Shown: positions 1 through 7,244 of the stretch, one piece after another | Numbering within the stretch: the first letter of the stretch is position 1 | Layout of the letters: every line of letters starts with the position of its first letter | Assembly (NCBI GenBank): GCA_002314555.1 | Contig: DCGF01000041.1 | Location: 1 to 16,685, forward strand | Direction: 5' to 3' | DNA from: Ruminococcaceae bacterium UBA1785 | Lineage (GTDB): Bacteria; Bacillota; Clostridia; Oscillospirales; Acutalibacteraceae | DNA length: 16,685 nt | The notes under the pieces: generated by a model | Seen by the model: only the letters and a program-made list of their open reading frames with translations | What the model was told of the DNA's origin: nothing | Databases searched by the model: none | Translations under genes and position numbers: made by a program

Positions 1-990
1 GTGACAGAGAAGGTTGAGTCCTTTGAAAATATAATCATTCACAGGGAAGAGGTTTTGGATGTTCCAACACCGGGCAAAGACGCCGATGCAGTTATTATCG
101 CCGCCGGCCCGCTCGTATCTGACGCCCTTTCAAAGAAAATTGAGGAGCTCTGCGGAGCATCGCTCCATTTCTTTGATGCGGCAGCACCTATCGTTGCCGG
201 CGACAGCATTGATATGGAATACGCATTTGCCGCAAGCCGTTATGACCACGGTGATGACGACTATATCAACTGCCCTATGAATAAAGAGGAGTACGAGGCT
301 TTCTATGAGGCACTCGTTAATGCGGAGGGCGCGCCTCAGCATGACTTCGACAAGCGTAAGACCGGATATGAAGGTTGTATGCCTATCGAAGTAATGGCAA
401 ATCGAGGAATTGACACTATGCGTTTTGGACCAATGAAGCCAGTTGGTCTTCGTGATCCAAAAACAGGTCATAGACCTTGGGCTTGTCTCCAGCTTCGTCG
501 TGAAACTAAAGATGGTGATATGTTTAACCTCGTTGGTTTCCAGACCAACTTGAAGTTTGGTGAGCAAAAGCGCGTATTTTCTATGATCCCAGCTCTTCAT
601 GATGCAGAGTTTTTACGTTACGGTGTAATGCACAGAAATACATTTATTAACTCACCACTACTTCTCTCTTCTGACTACCAGTTCAAGTCTGTTCCAGGTC
701 TTTTCTTTGCTGGACAGATAACTGGTGTAGAGGGATATATGGAGTCTGCACAGAGTGGACTTATGGCTGGTCTTAATGCTGCAAGATTCATCAAAGGTGA
801 AGAACCGCTTGTTCTTCCAAATACAACTATAATGGGCGCCTTAGCTCAATATATTTCTGATGAAACTGTGGAAAACTTTCAGCCAATGGGAGCAAACTTC
901 GGTGTGCTTCCAGCAATTGAACCAAAGATAAGGGATAAAAAAGAACGATATGCAGCACTCTCTGCACGTTCACTTGAATACTTTAATTAA
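1..990 (+). CDS. trmFO: TrmFO, folate/FAD-dependent tRNA m5U54 methyltransferase (5' end missing)
   Basis: TrmFO methylates U54 in the T-loop of tRNA, using methylenetetrahydrofolate as carbon donor and reduced FAD as hydride donor; it acts in the cytosol. The 329 residues visible are the C-terminal three quarters of a family usually about 435 aa long. The N-terminal FAD-binding GxGxxG segment lies upstream of the window, so the GTG at base 1 is very likely an internal Val codon. Family blocks seen: YINCPMNKEE (residues 88-97, containing the conserved Cys at 91 that corresponds to the proposed catalytic Cys), FGPMKPVGLRDP, HRPWACLQLRRE, NLVGFQTNLKFGEQ, and the second FAD-contact segment FFAGQITGVEGYMESAQSG near residues 236-254. 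plsX starts 12 bases after the stop. GC content falls noticeably along the gene: bases 61-240 are about 55 percent GC, bases 541-660 about 40 percent. The family assignment is firm. Confidence 0.95.
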   Translation: MTEKVESFENIIIHREEVLDVPTPGKDADAVIIAAGPLVSDALSKKIEELCGASLHFFDAAAPIVAGDSIDMEYAFAASRYDHGDDDYINCPMNKEEYEAFYEALVNAEGAPQHDFDKRKTGYEGCMPIEVMANRGIDTMRFGPMKPVGLRDPKTGHRPWACLQLRRETKDGDMFNLVGFQTNLKFGEQKRVFSMIPALHDAEFLRYGVMHRNTFINSPLLLSSDYQFKSVPGLFFAGQITGVEGYMESAQSGLMAGLNAARFIKGEEPLVLPNTTIMGALAQYISDETVENFQPMGANFGVLPAIEPKIRDKKERYAALSARSLEYFN

Positions 991-1002
991 GAGGCAAAAT
1001 TT

Positions 1003-1989
1003 ATGAAAATAATTGTTGATGCATTTGGTGGCGACAACGCCCCTCTTGAAATAATCAAGGGTTCAGTGGATGCACATAATGAATTTGGTTATGACATAAT
1101 TCTCACAGGAGATGAAGCTAAAATTAAAGCTTGTGCAGAAGAAAATAACATTGATATTTCCGCTATGGAAATCGTTCATACAGAAGATGTAATAGGCATG
1201 CACGACAGCCCTCGTTCTATTCTTCGAGAACATAAGAATTCTTCCTTAGGACTTGGTATGCAGCTTTTAGCTGAAGGTCGTGGAGACGGCTTTGTTACAG
1301 CTGGTTCAACAGGCGCTTATGTTCTTGCCGCTCATAAGATGATCGGTGAAATCAAAGGCCTTAAAAAGGCTGCAACTGCAGCAGTTATGCCAAATGATGA
1401 GGGCAAATTTTTAATGATGGACTGCGGTGCAAATCTCACATGTTCACCTGAGGATCTTCATCAGTTTGCCATCATGGGTGCAGCATACATGAAGAGTGTT
1501 TTCGGCATCGAAAATCCTAGAATTGCACTTGCTAACATAGGCGTTGAGGAGTCAAAAGGTACAGATACTTTAAAGGCTGCCTATAAACTTATGAGTAAGC
1601 AGGATTATAACTTCGTAGGAAATATCGAAGTACGTGACATTCCATTTGGTGGAGCAGACGTAGTTGTTTGCGAAGGTTTCACTGGTAATGTAATTCTTAA
1701 GATGTATGAGGGCGTTGCTGGCGCACTCCTTGGAAACATTAAGAAAATATTTATGACAAGCGCTAAAACTAAAGTCGGTTATCTCTGCATAAAGAGTGAG
1801 ATGGGCGACTTTAAAAAGAAGATGGATTACAAAGTATATGGTGGCGCACCACTTATGGGAATCAAAAAGCCAGTTGCTAAGGCACATGGTTCTTCTGATG
1901 CGAAGGCATTTAAATATGCTATTAAGCAGATTGCAGATTATGCACAGGGTGGAGCTATCGACATAATCACAGAGGCGGTAAAAGAATAA
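1003..1989 (+). CDS. plsX: PlsX, phosphate acyltransferase
   Basis: PlsX converts acyl-ACP and phosphate into acyl-phosphate and ACP. PlsY then uses the acyl-phosphate to acylate glycerol-3-phosphate, the first step of phospholipid synthesis in most Gram-positive bacteria; PlsX works at the inner face of the membrane. The 328-aa length is normal. The N-terminus MKIIVDAFGGDNAP is the family hallmark, followed by the ASTGA-like block TAGSTGAYV (about residues 99-107), DCGAN, IGVEESKG and the ending block CEGFTGNVILKMYEG (about 223-237). The ATG at 1003 has AAGAGG about 9 bases upstream. The TAA stop shares one base with the rnc start (TAATG at 1987-1991), suggesting translational coupling. acpP, often found between plsX and rnc in Clostridia, is absent here. 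Confidence 0.97.
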   Translation: MKIIVDAFGGDNAPLEIIKGSVDAHNEFGYDIILTGDEAKIKACAEENNIDISAMEIVHTEDVIGMHDSPRSILREHKNSSLGLGMQLLAEGRGDGFVTAGSTGAYVLAAHKMIGEIKGLKKAATAAVMPNDEGKFLMMDCGANLTCSPEDLHQFAIMGAAYMKSVFGIENPRIALANIGVEESKGTDTLKAAYKLMSKQDYNFVGNIEVRDIPFGGADVVVCEGFTGNVILKMYEGVAGALLGNIKKIFMTSAKTKVGYLCIKSEMGDFKKKMDYKVYGGAPLMGIKKPVAKAHGSSDAKAFKYAIKQIADYAQGGAIDIITEAVKE

Positions 1990-2666
1990 TGGATCTTCAT
2001 GATTTTGAAAAGGCTCTTCAGTATGAGTATAAAGATATAGCTCTCCTTGAGACTGCTCTTACACACTCCTCCTATGCCAACGAAAAGGGCAACGGACATA
2101 AGTATAACGAGCGTCTCGAGTTCCTTGGCGACTCTGTTTTGGGCTTTGTTACCGCTGATTATTTCTTTAATAATATGAAGGATCTTCCAGAGGGACAGCT
2201 CACAAAACTTAGAGCAGCTACAGTCTGTGAGGATGCCTGCTACGACTACGCAAAAGAGATTAATCTTGGAGAATTTCTCTTCCTTGGAAAAGGCGAGCAA
2301 AAGACAGGTGGTAGAGAGCGTAAATCAATCCTTGCTGATGCTTTTGAAGCTGTAATTGCTTCAATCTATCTCGACGGTGGACTCGAGCCAGCAAAGGAAT
2401 TTATCCTCCGTTTCATCATTCCTGCTATTGAGAAGCACCAAGTAACATTTAAGGATTATAAGACTGTACTCCAGGAAGTAATCCAAAAGAATCCGGAGGA
2501 GACATTGACTTATGTTCTCACCGGCGAATCTGGACCTGACCACGATAAGAAGTTTGAGGTTGAGGTACATCTCAACTCAAATGTAATCGGAAAAGGTGAG
2601 GGCAGAACTAAAAAACATGCTGAACAGGAAGCAGCACGTGAAGCATTGGAGCTAATGGGATTATGA
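1989..2666 (+). CDS. rnc: Ribonuclease III
   Basis: RNase III cuts double-stranded RNA in rRNA precursors and structured mRNAs; it works as a cytosolic homodimer. The 225-aa protein has the normal two-domain form. The catalytic RNase III domain (about 1-150) carries the signature NERLEFLGDSVL at residues 40-51, giving the acidic residues E41, E44 and D48, and ADAFEAVIAS with D117 and E120; together these match the E. coli E38/E41/D45/D114/E117 set. The double-stranded RNA-binding domain (about 157-225) ends in the typical GEGRTKKHAEQEAAREALE. AGAGG lies inside the end of plsX (1971-1975), 13 bases before the ATG, which is longer than usual and fits coupled initiation. The stop overlaps the next start as ATGA at 2663-2666. 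Confidence 0.98.
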   Translation: MDLHDFEKALQYEYKDIALLETALTHSSYANEKGNGHKYNERLEFLGDSVLGFVTADYFFNNMKDLPEGQLTKLRAATVCEDACYDYAKEINLGEFLFLGKGEQKTGGRERKSILADAFEAVIASIYLDGGLEPAKEFILRFIIPAIEKHQVTFKDYKTVLQEVIQKNPEETLTYVLTGESGPDHDKKFEVEVHLNSNVIGKGEGRTKKHAEQEAAREALELMGL

Positions 2667-3661
2667 GTCACAAGAATATTGCACTCTTTGTGGCTCATAT
2701 TGGATGCCCAAACATGTGCAGCTTTTGTAATCAACACATAATATCTGGTAAACAAGAGACCGCCACGGCAGCCGACGTACACGACGCAGTGAAAACTGCG
2801 CTAGACTCCGGTTGCCGTGACGGCCAACTTGCTTTTTTTGGCGGCAGTTTTACCGCCATAAACAGGCCATATATGTTAGAACTTCTCACTGCCGCCAAGG
2901 CTCATATTGACGCGGGAGAAATCACTGGAATTCGCATATCTACGCGTCCTGACGCCATCGATGAAGAGGTGCTAACTATCCTTAAGGAGTATGGAGTTGA
3001 AGCTATAGAACTCGGTGCCCAATCTATGGACGACGAGGTCTTAAAACTTAATCGAAGAGGTCACTCATCTGATGATGTGAGACATGCCTCTCGTCTCATA
3101 AAATCCTTCGGATTTGAGCTCGGTCTTCAGATGATGACTGGTCTTTATGGTGACACAGATGAGGGTGCTATTTATACAGCAAACGAACTCATAAAACTTG
3201 AGCCTGAAACAGTTAGAATCTATCCAACTGTTGTGCTCGAGGGTACAGAACTTTACGACCTTTTCAAAAGCGGAACTTATAAACCTCAAACTTTAGATGA
3301 GGCGGTAGTTCTTTGTGCAGAACTTTTAAAGATGTTTGAAGAGGCAGAAATAAAGGTTATTCGCCTCGGCCTTCACTCAGGCGGAAATGTTGAAGAGGGA
3401 TACATTGCCGGTGCATATCATCCGGCCTTTCGTGAGCTTGTTGAAGGACGTATCTATTATGAAAAAGCACTAAAAGAATTATCCCGTTTTGAGGGTGGAC
3501 TTGGTCACACATATAAAATTCATGTAAATCCTAAAGAAATTTCAAAAATGCGTGGTCAGAAGAGTCAAAATATAGTACAATTAAAAGATAATAATTACAT
3601 CTGTAATGTAATTTCAAACGATACTTTGAAAAAGTACGAATTAGAGATAGAGGAAGACTAA
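2663..3661 (+). CDS. Elp3-like radical SAM protein without acetyltransferase domain
   Basis: A 332-aa radical SAM enzyme. Residues 14-24 (GCPNMCSFCNQ) give the CX3CX2C iron-sulfur motif with C15, C19 and C22. FFGGSFTAI follows as the glycine-rich SAM-contact strand, then GIRISTRPDAID and AIELGAQSMDDEVL, which resemble the Elp3/COG1243 group. Elp3 proteins are usually above 500 aa and carry a C-terminal GNAT acetyltransferase domain that with the radical SAM part makes cm5U in tRNA. Here the chain ends soon after the radical SAM core, with a basic stretch and an acidic tail, so the full Elp3 reaction cannot be assumed. Similar short proteins, to my recollection, occur between rnc and smc in other Clostridia. 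Coupling to rnc by ATGA suggests an RNA-related role, but the substrate is unknown. Misnaming as coproporphyrinogen oxidase-like is possible in automatic annotation. Confidence 0.88.
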   Translation: MSHKNIALFVAHIGCPNMCSFCNQHIISGKQETATAADVHDAVKTALDSGCRDGQLAFFGGSFTAINRPYMLELLTAAKAHIDAGEITGIRISTRPDAIDEEVLTILKEYGVEAIELGAQSMDDEVLKLNRRGHSSDDVRHASRLIKSFGFELGLQMMTGLYGDTDEGAIYTANELIKLEPETVRIYPTVVLEGTELYDLFKSGTYKPQTLDEAVVLCAELLKMFEEAEIKVIRLGLHSGGNVEEGYIAGAYHPAFRELVEGRIYYEKALKELSRFEGGLGHTYKIHVNPKEISKMRGQKSQNIVQLKDNNYICNVISNDTLKKYELEIEED

Positions 3662-3663
3662 GA

Positions 3664-6600
3664 ATGATTTTAAAAGCACTCGAAATGCAAGGCTTCAAGT
3701 CATTCCCTGACAAGACTGTTTTAAGTTTTGACAAAGGTATGACCGCTGTAGTTGGACCTAACGGTTCCGGTAAGAGTAATATCTCCGATGCCGTTCGTTG
3801 GGTACTTGGCGAGCAATCAACAAAGAACCTCCGTGGTTCAAAGATGGAAGATGTTATCTTCGGCGGAACAAGTATCCGAAAGGCTCTTGGTTACGCCGAG
3901 GTTACTTTGCGTCTTGATAACAAAGACAGAAGTCTTAATAACGACAGCGACGACGTTGCGATAACCAGACGTTATTTCCGCTCAGGTGAAAGTGAGTACA
4001 GGATTAACGATCAGACTGTACGTCTTAAAGATGTAAACGAACTCTTTATGGACACAGGTCTTGGTCGCGACGGCTACTCAATAGTTTCACAGGGTAAGGT
4101 TGCAGACATGGTGTCTGCAAAATCAAAAGAGCGCCGCGACATGCTTGAAGAAGCAGCAGGTATCTCACACTTCAGATATAGAAGAACAGATGCCATGCGT
4201 CGTCTTGACCAGACAGAAGAAAACTTAATTCGTCTTCGTGATATTCTCTCAGAACTTGAGGGACGTGTAGGTCCACTTAAGATCCAAAGTGAAAAGGCAG
4301 AAAAATTCCTCGTTCTTGCCGATGAAAAGAAGACACTTGAAATTAGTCTTTGGCTCTATACAATCGACACTTTAAAAGAGAGACTCCGTGACCAGGAGCA
4401 TAAGATTGAACTCTCTGATTCACAATATAAAGCAGCAGTAGAAGAACTTGAAGGCATCGAGAAGAAGACAGATGATATCTACCAGCGTTCACAGGAAATC
4501 ATCGTTGAGATTGAAAAAATCCGTGAGGGTATGTCATCATCAGAAGAACAGATAGGTGAACTTAATGCAAAGATAGCGGTTAATGAGAACACTATCGAGC
4601 ATAACAACCAATCTATCGAGCGTATTAAGAAAGATATGCTTGATGCCACAGATGAGCGAAATGAAACTGAGGCAAAAATAAAAGATGCCGAAGAAAAAGT
4701 TTTAGACCTCGAAGCAAAGATAAAAGAGAAAAAAGAAGAGATGGCAGCTTTGACTCTTGATGCAGAGAGTCTTATGAGTGCCGACTCTGAAAACTCTGAT
4801 AAGACTATCGAACTCTCAGGCAAACTTTCAGCAGTGTCTGAAGAACTTGCTAACGCTCGAGTTCATAAAGCAGAGGCTCTCTCGGGTAGAGAAGAAATCC
4901 TTGCTCGAAATGAGAATGTTGACGAGAGCCGTGCAGAACGTCAGAAAGTAATTGATGACTTTAAGAAAGAACAGGAAAAAGCTCAAAAAGAACTTGATTC
5001 CTGTCTTGAGATGATAACAAGCGCCACTAACTCTATTAACGGTTATAAGCTTCGCGCAGAAAAACGCGAGGAGAAATATAACGCTCAGAAGGCTGAGGTT
5101 GAGTCAAAGCGTATCGAGGTTGAATCAAAAGCTGAAAAGATTTTGATGCTTGAAGAACTCGAAAAGAATATGGATGGATACCAGGGCAGTGTTAAGACTG
5201 TTGTTCAGGAATCAAAACGTGGAACACTCAGAGGTGTTCACGGTCCACTTTCAAAGATTATCAACGTAGATGATAAATACACAGTTGCTATCGAGACAGC
5301 ACTCGGTAACAACCTTCAAAATATCGTTGTTGATAACGATGCGGATGCAAAGAAAGCAGTTAAGTTCCTTAAGGATACAAATGGTGGTCGTGCCACATTC
5401 CTTCCAATCTCTGCTATCAAGCATAAACCACTTGAAGAGAAGGGTCTTGATGATTGCTTCGGATACATCGACATCGCAAGCAACCTTGTAAAGTCTGATA
5501 AGAAATACGAAGAAATCGTAAAGAATCAGCTCTGTAGAACAGTAGTTGTTGAGGACCTCGACGCTGCTGTAACTATGGGTAAGAAATATAGCCACCGCTT
5601 TAAGATTGTCACACTTGACGGTCAGGTTATTAACGCCGGCGGATCTATCACAGGTGGTTCAAAAGTTAAGCAGGCAGGTATGCTTGCTCGCTCCGGAAAC
5701 ATCGATGCTTTAAAGAAGACTCTTGAGTCTGATAAGAAGAAACTCTTAGAACTTGAGGAGAACTTTAAGCAGACATCTGAGGAACTCTCAAAAGCAAACG
5801 CAGAACTTGAGGCATCTGAATCAGACCTCATTACTGCAAATGAAGAAAAGGTTCGTGCTGAATCTGCACTTCGTCTTGTTGAGAGCCAACTTCAGACTGT
5901 ACTCGATGCTCTTTCAGATTTAGAAGAGGAGCAGAACAACTCAAAACTTCGTATTGCAGAATTTGACAAACTTATCAACGCTGCTGAGAAGGAAGAGACA
6001 GAGCTCACAGATAAAGCTAAAGAGATAGAAGAAGAGATCGCAGCACTCACAGGCAGCAAAGAAGACCTCCGCGCAAAGCGTGAGGAGATGGCTGAAAAAT
6101 CTAAGGCATTAGAGCTTGAAGAGATGGCACTTTCAAAGGATGCTCAGGCAACTCGTGACATAATCGCTGGCCTAAAAGAGACAAACGAATCTTCAACTAG
6201 CAAAGAGGATAGCTTAAAAGCAGAGATCAAGGTCTTTGAGGACTTAAACGAATCTGCTACAAAGGAAATTGAGGATTTAAAGCTTCAAGTTCAAACTATC
6301 AAAGACACAAACATCTCTTCAGAGCAGAGAATAGCGGACCTTACAGAGGAACGTCAGAAGGCAGAGGCTGACTCATCAGGTCTTCGTCAGCTTGAGCGTG
6401 ATAAGACATCTGAACGTGAGAGACTTTCATCTGACCTCGCTCGTCTCTCTGAGCAGAAAGCTAATATGCTCCGTGAATATGAGGAGACAGAGAATAAACT
6501 CTACGAGGAATATCAGCTCACTCGTCGCGAAGCTTCTGAGATTTCAGAACCAGCTGAGGATCCTAAGCAGACAAAACTCGATTTGACAGAGATAAAGAAT

Positions 6601-7233
6601 AAGATTAAAGCTTTAGGTTCTGTAAACGTAGGCGCTATCGAGGAATATAAAGAAGTATCTGAGCGCTACGAATTTATGAGTACACAGATTTCCGATATCG
6701 AAGTTTCAAAGGCTGAACTCATCAAACTTATTGAAGAACTCACATCAAATATGGCTCTTCAATTTAGAGAACAGTTTGCGAGAATTAACAAAGCATTTGG
6801 AGAAACTTTTGTAGAACTCTTCGATGGTGGTAAGGCAGAGCTCATGCTTGAAAATGAACTCGACGTACTTGAATCACCAATCGAGATTAAAGTACAGCCA
6901 CCAGGAAAGAACGTACAGAACATCGACCTCCTTTCAGGTGGTGAGAAGGGACTTTCTGCTATTGCACTTCTCTTTGCAATTTTGAAAGTTACCCCAGCTC
7001 CATTCTGTATTTTCGATGAGGTTGAGGCTGCGCTTGATGATGTTAACGTAACACGTTACGCACAGTATGTTCGTCGTATGACTCACAACACTCAGTTCAT
7101 TCTCATCACACACCGTCGTGGAACAATGGAAGAATCCGACATCCTCTACGGTGTAACTATGCAAGAAGAAGGCGTATCTAAACTTCTTGAACTTAAAACA
7201 GCTGAGATGGCTAAAAAGCTTGGTCTCAACTAA
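3664..7233 (+). CDS. smc: SMC chromosome condensation ATPase
   Basis: SMC, with ScpA and ScpB, forms the ring-shaped condensin that is loaded near the origin and organises and separates sister chromosomes. At 1189 aa the length is typical. Order of parts: N-terminal ATPase half with Walker A GPNGSGKSN (31-39); first coiled-coil arm (about 170-500); globular hinge (about 505-665, from YQGSVKTVVQ to the glycine-rich GGSITGGSK); second coiled-coil arm (about 675-1000); then the C-terminal ATPase half with signature LSGGEKGLSA (1090-1099) and Walker B FCIFDEVEAALDD with D1118 and E1119. The signature reads KGLSA where KALTA is more common; the Ser and Gly residues that contact ATP are kept. AGAGGA lies 9 bases before the ATG. 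The start follows the radical SAM stop by 2 bases and ftsY begins 11 bases after the end, the common smc-ftsY pairing of Firmicutes. Confidence 0.98.
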   Translation: MILKALEMQGFKSFPDKTVLSFDKGMTAVVGPNGSGKSNISDAVRWVLGEQSTKNLRGSKMEDVIFGGTSIRKALGYAEVTLRLDNKDRSLNNDSDDVAITRRYFRSGESEYRINDQTVRLKDVNELFMDTGLGRDGYSIVSQGKVADMVSAKSKERRDMLEEAAGISHFRYRRTDAMRRLDQTEENLIRLRDILSELEGRVGPLKIQSEKAEKFLVLADEKKTLEISLWLYTIDTLKERLRDQEHKIELSDSQYKAAVEELEGIEKKTDDIYQRSQEIIVEIEKIREGMSSSEEQIGELNAKIAVNENTIEHNNQSIERIKKDMLDATDERNETEAKIKDAEEKVLDLEAKIKEKKEEMAALTLDAESLMSADSENSDKTIELSGKLSAVSEELANARVHKAEALSGREEILARNENVDESRAERQKVIDDFKKEQEKAQKELDSCLEMITSATNSINGYKLRAEKREEKYNAQKAEVESKRIEVESKAEKILMLEELEKNMDGYQGSVKTVVQESKRGTLRGVHGPLSKIINVDDKYTVAIETALGNNLQNIVVDNDADAKKAVKFLKDTNGGRATFLPISAIKHKPLEEKGLDDCFGYIDIASNLVKSDKKYEEIVKNQLCRTVVVEDLDAAVTMGKKYSHRFKIVTLDGQVINAGGSITGGSKVKQAGMLARSGNIDALKKTLESDKKKLLELEENFKQTSEELSKANAELEASESDLITANEEKVRAESALRLVESQLQTVLDALSDLEEEQNNSKLRIAEFDKLINAAEKEETELTDKAKEIEEEIAALTGSKEDLRAKREEMAEKSKALELEEMALSKDAQATRDIIAGLKETNESSTSKEDSLKAEIKVFEDLNESATKEIEDLKLQVQTIKDTNISSEQRIADLTEERQKAEADSSGLRQLERDKTSERERLSSDLARLSEQKANMLREYEETENKLYEEYQLTRREASEISEPAEDPKQTKLDLTEIKNKIKALGSVNVGAIEEYKEVSERYEFMSTQISDIEVSKAELIKLIEELTSNMALQFREQFARINKAFGETFVELFDGGKAELMLENELDVLESPIEIKVQPPGKNVQNIDLLSGGEKGLSAIALLFAILKVTPAPFCIFDEVEAALDDVNVTRYAQYVRRMTHNTQFILITHRRGTMEESDILYGVTMQEEGVSKLLELKTAEMAKKLGLN

Positions 7234-7244
7234 AGGAGAACCTA

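Noticed and set aside
1..3. GTG as the start codon of trmFO
   Set aside because: The protein would lack the N-terminal FAD-binding region of about 100 residues; the window simply cuts the gene, and no ribosome binding site can be seen.
130..600. Reverse-strand open frame of 156 codons opposite trmFO
   Set aside because: The + strand frame is an unmistakable TrmFO; the reverse frame has no recognisable domain or start signal.
2760..2840. GC-rich patch in the radical SAM gene as a sign of inserted DNA
   Set aside because: The reading frame and family alignment run through without a break, and the patch is too short to judge by eye.
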